Assembly (NCBI GenBank): GCA_026993285.1
Contig: JALWTZ010000236.1
Location: 1 to 5,671 of the forward strand
Direction of reading: 5' to 3'
Length of the DNA: 5,671 nt
DNA from: Lysobacterales bacterium
GTDB taxonomy: Bacteria > Pseudomonadota > Gammaproteobacteria > Xanthomonadales > S139-57
The first letter of the stretch is position 1, and every line of letters begins with the position of its first letter. Shown here piece by piece: positions 1 to 5,009 of the stretch. The position numbers and the translations under genes were made by a program. The notes under the pieces are model-generated. The model did no database searches, was not told the DNA's origin, and worked only from the letters and a program-made list of their open reading frames with translations.

Positions 1-584
1 ACGGCGGCTGTCAGTGTAATACTGTGTGCCACGGTGAAGGCGGTGATGGTCAGCAACAGGGTGCGCAGGCTGGAAACCAGTGCCAGCAGGCCCAGTACAA
101 AAAGCAGATGGTCGATGCCGGTGAGAATGTGGTAGATGCCCAGGCGGTAGAAACCCAGTACCGCCGCCGGCTCTGCGACATCCAGGCCGGTATTCTGGTA
201 GTTGAGCAGGCTGGATTGGGACGGGCCGTCCAGCGGCTGGTAGTGGACCAGGGTATCGAGCAGGTTGCTGCTCAGATCGGGCAGTGACAGATGCCGCCCG
301 GCCAGTGTGCCGGGGTTGCAGTCCAGCATCAGGCTGCCCATGGCGTAGCCTTGCAGCAGCTTTACGGACGATACGGATTGTTGTTGGCAGGGTGGGCTGA
401 TTTGCAGGTGGAACTTGGGGATGGCCTGATTCTGTTGCTGGGGCACTTTCCATTGTACGAGGTATTGGCCAGGCAGGGTTTCTTCGATATCCAGCTGAGC
501 CGGGCGCAATTCATGGGCCCGAGCCTGGCCATAGAGCAGCAGATTCAGCAACAGGCACAGCAAACCAAGGGGTAGCCCTTTCAT
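1..584 (-). CDS. HupE/UreJ family membrane protein, N-terminal part (3' end outside window)
   Basis: The first 194 residues are visible and the frame runs off the left edge. A hydrophobic signal peptide (about residues 3-18) ends in an Ala-Arg-Ala site at 21-23, so the mature protein would begin HELRPA. Residues 24-140 form a non-membrane, presumably extracytoplasmic, domain. Transmembrane segments begin near residue 145. The motif HILTGIDHLLF (152-162) has the H-x5-DH spacing of the HupE HPxxGxDH signature, and FTVAHSITL (183-191) is the second histidine motif of the family. HupE/UreJ proteins are known or proposed nickel/cobalt permeases, but this long subtype with an N-terminal domain has no settled substrate, so metal transport is an inference. 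The start is ATG with GGAG eight bases upstream (593-596), inside the end of the preceding gene. The overlap with that gene (ATGA) suggests translational coupling. Confidence 0.85.
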   Translation of the reverse strand, partial: MKGLPLGLLCLLLNLLLYGQARAHELRPAQLDIEETLPGQYLVQWKVPQQQNQAIPKFHLQISPPCQQQSVSSVKLLQGYAMGSLMLDCNPGTLAGRHLSLPDLSSNLLDTLVHYQPLDGPSQSSLLNYQNTGLDVAEPAAVLGFYRLGIYHILTGIDHLLFVLGLLALVSSLRTLLLTITAFTVAHSITLTAA

Positions 585-1444
585 GAATCAATCTCCGGTT
601 TTGGATGCTCGGGCCAAACGTATTGATATTTCTGCTTCAGTTTGCGGTAAAAGGTGGCCCGGGCCTCTTGCTTGCGGCTGTTGAGCAGATCCATGACCAC
701 CCGGTTGTAGATGGATTCCAGTGGGGACAATGGGCCGGGTTGTTCCATGGTTTTGCGGATCAACAGCAGGCTGGAACCCGATGTATAAGGGCCACTCCAT
801 TGTTGCAGGGGTGCCTGAGGGATTGTTGCTGCCAGTTCTGGCCCCAATAGTTTGCGGATGGTACGGGGTGTTTGTACCTGATATTCGCGTGCCAGCCCGC
901 TTGGGTCACCCAGCCCCTTCCAGCCCGGATCTGCCGGGTCGAGCTGGTTTAGCCGTTCCAGCGCGGTCAATGCCCGTTGCCGTTTTTCATCAGGTGATTC
1001 TGCGCCACGAATCACCACCAGCTGAAAGGTGTAGCGTGGTGGGTTGCGATATTGATCGGCGTGTTGTTGGTAATACTGTTCTATATCCTTGTCCGTCAGC
1101 CGGTTGATATCCGCCAGATTTTCCGCCAGATAATCCATTTTCTGCACCAGGCGGCGGCGAATAACCAGATCACCCTGATCCAGCCCCAGGCGCAGTGCTT
1201 CGCGGTAGAGGGTTTCTTCCCGCAGGTAGTCATCCATGAGGCGTTTCAAGGTTGTGGGATCTTCCACTGCTCTACCGGCCTTGCGCCATTGTTTCAGTAG
1301 CTGCCGGTAAGTGGTATCGGATATTTCGATGACGGTGGCCGTTTCTGGTGTGGCCTGGGAAGGATGGATCAGATGGTTCAGCCAGTAGAGCACTGCGCCG
1401 GCCAGCAAAAAATGGATCAGTGGTTCACGGAGGAGTTTTGTCAT
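581..1444 (-). CDS. Membrane-anchored PpiC/SurA-like peptidyl-prolyl isomerase family protein
   Basis: The product is 287 residues. It has a short N-terminal segment MTKLLREPLIHFLLAG followed by one hydrophobic helix (about 10-26), so it is probably anchored in the inner membrane facing the periplasm. Residues 40-135 are helical and charged and resemble the SurA/PrsA N-terminal chaperone region. Residues 137-232 correspond to the parvulin (PpiC) domain but look degenerate: the strand that usually carries the HIL motif reads RYTFQLVVI, so isomerase activity is doubtful and a chaperone or scaffold role is possible. A basic helical tail follows (245-275). The frame is open further upstream to 1549, but the family's usual N-terminus (L-L-R-E-P-L-x-H-F) begins at the ATG at 1444, and the longer form would overlap the kinase gene. 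No clear Shine-Dalgarno sequence precedes 1444. It overlaps the HupE-like gene by four bases and probably works with it. Confidence 0.82.
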   Translation of the reverse strand: MTKLLREPLIHFLLAGAVLYWLNHLIHPSQATPETATVIEISDTTYRQLLKQWRKAGRAVEDPTTLKRLMDDYLREETLYREALRLGLDQGDLVIRRRLVQKMDYLAENLADINRLTDKDIEQYYQQHADQYRNPPRYTFQLVVIRGAESPDEKRQRALTALERLNQLDPADPGWKGLGDPSGLAREYQVQTPRTIRKLLGPELAATIPQAPLQQWSGPYTSGSSLLLIRKTMEQPGPLSPLESIYNRVVMDLLNSRKQEARATFYRKLKQKYQYVWPEHPKPEIDS

Positions 1445-1475
1445 GCAACAGCGATTTTTTCGGCAATGAACTTGC

Positions 1476-1505
1476 AAAATACTGCTGAAGCACACGCCTA
1501 GGCAA
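1476..1505 (-). promoter_or_regulatory. Possible weak sigma70 promoter for the PPIase-HupE pair
   Basis: On the minus strand TTGCCT (1505-1500) and TATTTT (1481-1476) are 18 bases apart, each matching four of six consensus positions. They sit in the 67-base gap between the kinase stop and the PPIase start. Weak by eye; read-through from the kinase gene is equally possible. Confidence 0.25.
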
Positions 1506-1511
1506 GAAAAC

Positions 1512-2414
1512 TTACAAATTTTTACTTCCTGCCAGGCCATTGCCGGCACTGTGGCGGATCATTCGCCGCTGATCATCCAGCCAGATACAATGGTGCATCT
1601 GGCTGGGCAGGGTTTCCAGCGCGTATTCCGTCCAGCGCTGGTAATGTTGCAGAAATACACGCAGTGTACCCCGGGTCATCAGCTGAAGCCCTTGGCCGGC
1701 CTGGGTTTTCCGGTACAGGGCTGCTTCCTGCTGCCAGCGCCAGGCTTCCACGCAATGAAAGCCCGGCGCGGCCAGCATCAGCCAGTGATCGACCATTGAC
1801 CACAGCTTTCGGTAGGGGCCGGCCAGCTGGTCATTGACATAGCGCCGCCAGTGGCCCTCCGGATCCTGCTCGGCCTCCAGGGAGTTGACGGGAGATTGCA
1901 GTCTGGCGGCGGGTTGCGGCGGCAGGCCCAGGCACCAGCCTTCCAGAATGATCCACTGCACCGGCCGGTCGATCGGTTGCCACTGTTCCCGGGGCGCGCG
2001 GTCGTCCATAGCCTTGAGAAAACGGGGTAGTCTTCGGCCGTGTTGCCCCGCTTTCAGGGCGGCCAGATCCTTCAGCAGATGGCAGATGGCATGCGTGCCG
2101 GGCACGCCACGGGTGGCTAGCAGGGGGTGCAGGGCATCAGCCAGTTGCCGGCGCTCTTCATGGCCGAGGTAATAATCGTCCAGGGAAATGTGCACCGCCA
2201 CCAGGCCGGCTTCTTGCTCCGCCCATTGTTTCAGTGCCTGGGCCAGGGTGGTCTTGCCCGAACCCTGGCAACCGTGCAGGCCCAGTACCCGTGCCGGACC
2301 CGAACTTGACGGCAGTAGTGGCTCAAGCCAGGGCAGCAGGTGTCGCGATACTTCTCCCGCCCAGGAATCCGGCAACCCCTGCTGCCGTGCGTGCTGCTCA
2401 AACCAGTCGGACAT
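1512..2414 (-). CDS. P-loop kinase of the D-glycerate 3-kinase (GLYK/Tda10-like) type
   Basis: This 300-residue cytoplasmic protein has a clear Walker A loop, GCQGSGKTT (48-56), after a beta strand. It also has the family motifs SLDDYYLG (77-84), RGVPGTHA (102-109) and, as the Walker B-like strand, IILEGWCLG (155-163). Further typical positions are YVNDQLAGPYRKLW (192-205) with VD at 208-209, and WRWQQE (225-230) in the C-terminal half. This is the pattern of the uridine kinase-like glycerate kinases of plants and fungi (GLYK, Tda10) and their bacterial relatives, which phosphorylate D-glycerate to 3-phosphoglycerate. The exact substrate here is inferred. The start is the ATG at 2414; an in-frame stop lies close upstream, so no longer ATG form exists. 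No strong ribosome binding site is visible. It follows infA after 104 bases. Confidence 0.82.
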   Translation of the reverse strand: MSDWFEQHARQQGLPDSWAGEVSRHLLPWLEPLLPSSSGPARVLGLHGCQGSGKTTLAQALKQWAEQEAGLVAVHISLDDYYLGHEERRQLADALHPLLATRGVPGTHAICHLLKDLAALKAGQHGRRLPRFLKAMDDRAPREQWQPIDRPVQWIILEGWCLGLPPQPAARLQSPVNSLEAEQDPEGHWRRYVNDQLAGPYRKLWSMVDHWLMLAAPGFHCVEAWRWQQEAALYRKTQAGQGLQLMTRGTLRVFLQHYQRWTEYALETLPSQMHHCIWLDDQRRMIRHSAGNGLAGSKNL

Positions 2415-2459
2415 GGCTTGAGCGTGCGCTGGTGAAAGCGAGGATTTCAGTCATGGTGG

Positions 2460-2504
2460 CAAACCGCCGGCCCGTGAAGCATCAGCGGGCATTGTAGCGG
2501 TTTG
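2460..2504. repeat. Nested inverted repeat between infA and the kinase gene
   Basis: Perfect 8-base arms CAAACCGC (2460-2467) and GCGGTTTG (2497-2504) enclose a second pair, GCCCG (2470-2474) and CGGGC (2486-2490), with an 11-base apical loop. As RNA on the infA strand this would be a two-tier stem with an asymmetric internal loop (2 and 6 bases). There is no run of U after it, so it is not a standard intrinsic terminator. It could protect the infA mRNA 3' end, aid Rho-dependent termination or act as leader structure of the kinase mRNA. The 6-base side of the internal loop reads TACAAT on the minus strand, a good -10 hexamer, but no -35 element sits at the right distance. Confidence 0.6.
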
Positions 2505-2518
2505 AGTGAAGGGTGGGG

Positions 2519-2737
2519 TTACTTGCCGCGGTAGGTGATGCGGCCCTTGGTGAGGTCGTAGGGCGTCATCTCGACCTTGACCCGGTCACCGGTCAGGATG
2601 CGGATGTAGTGCTTGCGCATGCGGCCGGAGATGTGGGCAGTAATGATGTGGCCGTTGTCCAGCTCGACTCGAAACATGGTATTGGGCAGGGTTTCCAGTA
2701 CCGTGCCTTCCATTTCGATCTGATCTTCTTTTGCCAT
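2519..2737 (-). CDS. infA: Translation initiation factor IF-1
   Basis: The protein has 72 residues, the usual length for proteobacterial IF-1, and is colinear with the E. coli protein throughout. It starts MAKEDQIEMEGTVLETLPN, keeps the core TAHISGRMRKHYIRILTGD (33-51), and ends PYDLTKGRITYRGK. It is a single S1/OB-fold RNA-binding domain that occupies the A site of the 30S subunit and works with IF-2 and IF-3 in initiation. The ATG at 2737 has a GGAG (2749-2752) eleven bases upstream, a rather long spacing. It lies 91 bases downstream of smpB on the same strand; its own promoter is likely. It stands alone here rather than beside aat or clpA as in several other gammaproteobacteria. Confidence 0.98.
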   Translation of the reverse strand: MAKEDQIEMEGTVLETLPNTMFRVELDNGHIITAHISGRMRKHYIRILTGDRVKVEMTPYDLTKGRITYRGK

Positions 2738-2773
2738 GCAGTTGCAGGCTCCGCAGTGTTGAACAGGCGCGCT

Positions 2774-2802
2774 ATTGTGCCAGAAAAGCCGTGGAGGGGA
2801 AA
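2774..2802 (-). promoter_or_regulatory. infA: Candidate infA promoter with extended -10
   Basis: On the minus strand CACAAT (2779-2774) matches four of six positions of the -10 consensus and is preceded by TGG, giving an extended -10. A poor -35 (TTTCCC, 2802-2797) lies 17 bases upstream. A GC-rich discriminator (AGCGCGCC) follows, as in promoters of growth-rate-controlled translation genes. Transcription would begin about 30 bases before the infA start codon. Confidence 0.4.
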
Positions 2803-2828
2803 GCGCTGATCCGGGGTGGGCGTGTGCT

Positions 2829-3308
2829 TCAGCCGTGTTTCAGCACGCGGGCCTTTTCCCGTTGCCAGTCACGGTTTTTGGCCGTTTCACGCTTGTCGTG
2901 CAGTTTCTTGCCTTCGGCAACAGCGATTTCCAGCTTGATCTTGCCTTTCTTCCAGTACAGGGCGGTGGGTACGAGAGTCATGCCCTTGCGTTCCACCACG
3001 CCGATCAGGCGGTTGATTTCATATTTGTGCAACAGGAGCTTGCGCTTGCGTACCGGGTCAGCCGGGTTGTGGGTAGAGGCCGAGGGCAGGGGGGTGATGC
3101 GGGCACCATGCAGCCAGGCTTCGCCCTTGTCGATCTGGACAAAGCTTTCGTCAAAGTTGATGCGGCCGGCACGCAGGCTCTTGACTTCCCAGCCTTCCAG
3201 CGCCAGCCCCGCTTCCAGCCGTTCATGCAGGTGGAACTCGAAACGGGCCTTGCGGTTGGTGGCGATGGTGCTGCCGCTGTCCTTGGGTTTTTTCTTGTGC
3301 TTGGCCAT
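2829..3308 (-). CDS. smpB: SsrA-binding protein SmpB
   Basis: SmpB binds the tRNA-like part of tmRNA and delivers it to stalled ribosomes for trans-translation. The 159-residue product is the normal length for the family. Visible hallmarks are a lysine-rich start (MAKHKKKPKD), NRKARFEFHL (18-27), GWEVKSLRAGR (39-49), GEAWLHG (62-68), the HNPADPVRKRKLLLHK block (80-95), and GKKLHDKRET (133-142) leading into the basic C-terminal tail with W148 that probes the mRNA channel. The frame stays open upstream to 3617, but the start is fixed at 3308 by the family N-terminus and by a strong GGAGGA seven bases upstream. No tmRNA gene (ssrA) lies in the window. It is divergent from ratA, as in Pseudomonas. 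I see no terminator hairpin after its stop. Confidence 0.98.
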   Translation of the reverse strand: MAKHKKKPKDSGSTIATNRKARFEFHLHERLEAGLALEGWEVKSLRAGRINFDESFVQIDKGEAWLHGARITPLPSASTHNPADPVRKRKLLLHKYEINRLIGVVERKGMTLVPTALYWKKGKIKLEIAVAEGKKLHDKRETAKNRDWQREKARVLKHG

Positions 3309-3330
3309 GGTGATTCCTCCGGGGGCGCGT

Positions 3331-3339
3331 ATTCTAGCA
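3331..3339 (-). promoter_or_regulatory. smpB: Extended -10 element of the smpB promoter
   Basis: The minus strand reads TGCTAGAAT (3339-3331): a TGn extension followed by TAGAAT, five of six positions of the -10 consensus. It is followed by a GC-rich discriminator, then the strong ribosome binding site and the smpB ATG about 22 bases on. No good -35 is present, which is acceptable for an extended -10 promoter. I found no convincing promoter for the divergent ratA in the same 105-base gap. Confidence 0.5.
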
Positions 3340-3413
3340 TTGATTGATCCGCCTGCTTGCGGCCAGCGGCCGGTGATGGCAGGATGTGCCGCTTTCCACA
3401 GGCATTTGACGCG

Positions 3414-3851
3414 ATGCAAACTGTCGAGCGTGAAGCGCTGGTGCCCTATTCCGCCGAAGCCATGTACGCGCTGGTGAAGGATGTGGCTCGCTACCCGGAA
3501 TTTCTCAGCTGGTGTACCGCCACCGAGGTGCTGGAAGAGAGCGAACAGGGCATGCGCGGCCGCATCCATTTGCAATTGGCGGGCATCCGCCAGCATTTCA
3601 CCACCCGCAACACCCATGTGCCGGGGCGGGAGATCATCATCGAGCTGGAGGAAGGGCCGTTCACCAGCCTGTCAGGGCGCTGGACCTTCACCCCGCTGGG
3701 GGAGCTGGGCAGCAAGGTGGCGTTGCAGCTACGCTTTGCCTTCGCTTCCGGTCTGGTGAACCTGGCTTTCTCCAGGGGCTTTGCCGGTATTGCCGACCGG
3801 ATGGTCAACGATTTTGTTCAGCGAGCGGAGGTGGTGCATGGACAGCATTGA
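3414..3851 (+). CDS. ratA: RatA / COQ10-like START-domain protein
   Basis: The 145-residue product is one START/SRPBCC (polyketide cyclase, COQ10) fold. Typical positions are VEREALVPYSAEAMYALVKDV (4-24), YPEFLSWC (27-34), FTTRN (62-66), GPFTSLSGRWTFTPL (81-95) and the C-terminal amphipathic helix (about 115-142). Eukaryotic COQ10 relatives bind ubiquinone and support respiration. E. coli RatA was reported to block 70S ribosome assembly and was named a toxin, but this conserved setting argues for a housekeeping, probably quinone- or lipid-related, role (inference). The frame is open from 3357, but homologues begin at the ATG at 3414; the ribosome binding site there is weak. Its end overlaps rnfH by 14 bases, so the two are probably translated together. 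Confidence 0.93.
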   Translation: MQTVEREALVPYSAEAMYALVKDVARYPEFLSWCTATEVLEESEQGMRGRIHLQLAGIRQHFTTRNTHVPGREIIIELEEGPFTSLSGRWTFTPLGELGSKVALQLRFAFASGLVNLAFSRGFAGIADRMVNDFVQRAEVVHGQH

Positions 3852-4122
3852 TATCGAAGTGGCCTACGCCACGCCGGAAAAGCAACGCATCATCGCCCTG
3901 CAGGTACCCGCGGGCTGTACCATCGCCGAGGCCATCGAACGCTCGGGCATTCGTGAGGAATTTCCGGGCATGGCGGTGGGTGATGTGGGGGTGTTCAGCA
4001 AGCGCCGCAAGCTGGATGATGAAGTGAAGGCCGGTGAGCGAATCGAGATCTACCGTCCGCTGATTGCCGATCCGAAAACGGCCCGGCGGAAAAAGGCGGA
4101 ACAGCAACGGGAAAACCGCTGA
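3838..4122 (+). CDS. rnfH: RnfH (RatB) family ubiquitin-like protein
   Basis: This 94-residue protein has the beta-grasp (ubiquitin-like) fold of the RnfH/UPF0125 family. It shows IDIEVAYATPEKQ (4-16), a VPAGCTIAEAI turn (23-33), the family signature GVFSKRRKLDDEVKAGERIEIYRPL (51-75), and then a charged tail with ADPKTARRKKAE (77-88). Despite its name it is not a component of the Rnf complex by itself, and its function is unsettled; ratA-rnfH pairing is conserved in gammaproteobacteria. The ATG at 3838 has an excellent GGAGG (3827-3831) six bases upstream, inside ratA, which fixes the start. Its last codons lie in the bamE terminator hairpin. Confidence 0.95.
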   Translation: MDSIDIEVAYATPEKQRIIALQVPAGCTIAEAIERSGIREEFPGMAVGDVGVFSKRRKLDDEVKAGERIEIYRPLIADPKTARRKKAEQQRENR

Positions 4123-4133
4123 ATACACAGCGG
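4112..4133 (-). terminator. bamE: Intrinsic terminator of bamE, inside the 3' end of rnfH
   Basis: Read on the minus strand, CCGCTG (4133-4128), a six-base loop and CAGCGG (4121-4116) make a perfect 6-bp stem followed at once by TTTT (4115-4112). Two G-U pairs could lengthen the stem. It starts 12 bases after the bamE stop. On the plus strand the hairpin has no following T run, so it should not terminate rnfH well. Confidence 0.65.
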
Positions 4134-4144
4134 CCAGCCGTGGC

Positions 4145-4492
4145 TTAGCGGGCTTCTTTCACGCTTTGCACACCTTCCGGCAGGGTGTCCCCTTCCATTC
4201 TGGCCAGTCGGCCATTCTCAAAAAACAGGGTAAGCTCTCGGGTATCAGTCTGGCCGCTGCGGTAGTTCTTGTAGTAGTAAACATAGTCCCAGCGGTCATT
4301 GTGGAAGGGATCCTGAATCGCGGGAGTGCCCAGAATGCTCATGACCTGTTGTTGGGTCAGCCCCGGGCGCAGATCCTGCAGATCCTTTTGTTCAAACTTG
4401 TTGCCCTGGGCGATATTGACCTTGTAGATCACGCCGCAACCGGACAGATAAAACACGCCACAGAGGGCGAGTAGGCTAAGAAAGTGTTTCAT
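4145..4492 (-). CDS. bamE: Outer membrane protein assembly factor BamE (SmpA/OmlA lipoprotein)
   Basis: BamE is the small lipoprotein of the BAM complex, which folds beta-barrel proteins into the outer membrane. The product is 115 residues. A signal peptide (1-18) ends in the lipobox L-S-G-C with the lipidated cysteine at 19; the next residue is Gly, not Asp, consistent with sorting to the outer membrane. The mature part shows YKVNIAQGN (23-31), LRPGLTQQQVMSILGTP (41-57), DPFHNDRWDYVYYY (61-74) and LTLFFENGRLARMEGDTLP (87-105), all characteristic of the family. The frame is open upstream to 4597, but the ATG at 4492 gives the correct signal peptide and avoids overlap with fur. It is divergent from fur and convergent with rnfH, the usual order in pseudomonads. 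Confidence 0.97.
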   Translation of the reverse strand: MKHFLSLLALCGVFYLSGCGVIYKVNIAQGNKFEQKDLQDLRPGLTQQQVMSILGTPAIQDPFHNDRWDYVYYYKNYRSGQTDTRELTLFFENGRLARMEGDTLPEGVQSVKEAR

Positions 4493-4505
4493 GAAGGTTG
4501 CCTGA

Positions 4506-4534
4506 TTGTAAGCCGCTTGGCCATGAAAGATAAT
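4506..4534 (+). promoter_or_regulatory. fur: Sigma70-type promoter of fur
   Basis: TTGTAA (4506-4511) and GATAAT (4529-4534) are separated by exactly 17 bases and match four and five of six consensus positions. Transcription would start near 4541, about 37 bases before the fur TTG. This is the best promoter in the window. Confidence 0.6.
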
Positions 4535-4544
4535 GCACCATTGT
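4530..4544. promoter_or_regulatory. Small inverted repeat over the fur -10/start region, possible operator
   Basis: ATAATG (4530-4535) and CATTGT (4539-4544) form an inverted repeat with one mismatch around a 3-base centre. It overlaps the fur -10 and transcription start and lies between the two divergent genes. The left half (GATAATG) is identical to the first seven bases of the Fur-box consensus, but the right half does not fit, so Fur binding is only a guess. Confidence 0.3.
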
Positions 4545-4573
4545 ACTATAAGCAAAAGCCACTGACGGGAGAA
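4545..4573 (-). promoter_or_regulatory. bamE: Candidate bamE promoter, overlapping the fur leader
   Basis: On the minus strand TATAGT (4550-4545) matches five of six -10 positions; a weak TTCTCC (4573-4568) lies 17 bases upstream and coincides with the fur ribosome binding site. It would start bamE mRNA near 4538, almost face to face with the fur start. Confidence 0.3.
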
Positions 4574-4577
4574 AGCG

Positions 4578-5006
4578 TTGGAATCCGCCGACATCAAGAA
4601 AGCCGGGCTGAAGGTTACCCTGCCGCGCGTAAAGATTCTGGAAATTCTGGAACAGAATCACGAGGCACATCTGACGGCTGAAGACATCTATCGCTGCTTG
4701 CTGGAAGCCAGGGAGGATATTGGTCTGGCAACGGTCTACCGGGTGCTGACCCAATTTGAGGGCGTGGGCCTGGTGCGCAAGCACAACTTCGAGGGTGGCC
4801 AATCGGTCTATGAACTGGACACCGGCCAGCACCACGATCACATCCTCTGCCTGGATTGCGGCAAGATTATCGAGTTTGTCGATGAGGAAATCGAGCGCCG
4901 TCAACAGGCCATAGCCGAGCAAAACGGTTTCGAGCTGGAAGAACACAGCCTGACCCTCTACGCCCGCTGCAACCGCTGTCCCAACCGCGATGGAGAAGGC
5001 CGTTAA
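4578..5006 (+). CDS. fur: Ferric uptake regulator Fur (TTG start)
   Basis: Fur is the dimeric, iron-loaded repressor of iron uptake genes. The 142-residue product begins with TTG, giving MESADIKKAGLKVTLPRVKI, which lines up with the usual Fur N-terminus; GGGAG (4567-4571) precedes it at a proper distance, and no suitable ATG is available. The winged-helix DNA-binding half includes LTAEDIYRCL (32-41) and the recognition segment DIGLATVYRVLTQFE (47-61). By alignment with E. coli Fur the metal ligands are all kept: H31, E79, H86, H88 for one site and H85, D87, E106, H123 for the other. Two CxxC pairs (91-94 and 131-134) can form a structural zinc site; the Pseudomonas protein lacks this, so the protein is closer to the E. 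coli type in this respect. It is followed after 3 bases by the PP-loop ATPase gene, probably in the same transcript. Confidence 0.97.
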   Translation: MESADIKKAGLKVTLPRVKILEILEQNHEAHLTAEDIYRCLLEAREDIGLATVYRVLTQFEGVGLVRKHNFEGGQSVYELDTGQHHDHILCLDCGKIIEFVDEEIERRQQAIAEQNGFELEEHSLTLYARCNRCPNRDGEGR

Positions 5007-5009
5007 GCC

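Noticed and set aside
24..575. Two plus-strand open frames opposite the HupE-like gene
   Set aside because: Gln-rich, low-complexity translations typical of antisense frames; the minus-strand frame has a signal peptide and HupE motifs.
1445..1549. N-terminal extension of the PPIase-like protein to an ATG at 1549
   Set aside because: It would overlap the kinase gene, adds a Cys-rich unrelated stretch, and hides the typical family N-terminus at 1444.
2398..2454. An 18-codon minus-strand frame (MTEILAFTSARSSHVRLV) overlapping the kinase start by 17 bases, a possible leader peptide
   Set aside because: No ribosome binding site and no regulatory codon run; too short to support without conservation data.
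2770..2795. TGGCAC on the minus strand upstream of infA as a sigma54 -24 element
   Set aside because: No TTGC-type -12 element at the required spacing; the same bases fit an extended -10 better.
2731..3477. A 248-codon open frame on the plus strand opposite smpB
   Set aside because: Ser/Arg/Leu-rich translation with no family features; smpB on the other strand is certain.
4123..4144. Small palindromes (CGGC-CA-GCCG, GCCA-TGGC) between rnfH and bamE as a bidirectional terminator
   Set aside because: Stems of only 4 bp without a T run; the CCGCTG/CAGCGG hairpin beside it is the better terminator, and only for bamE.
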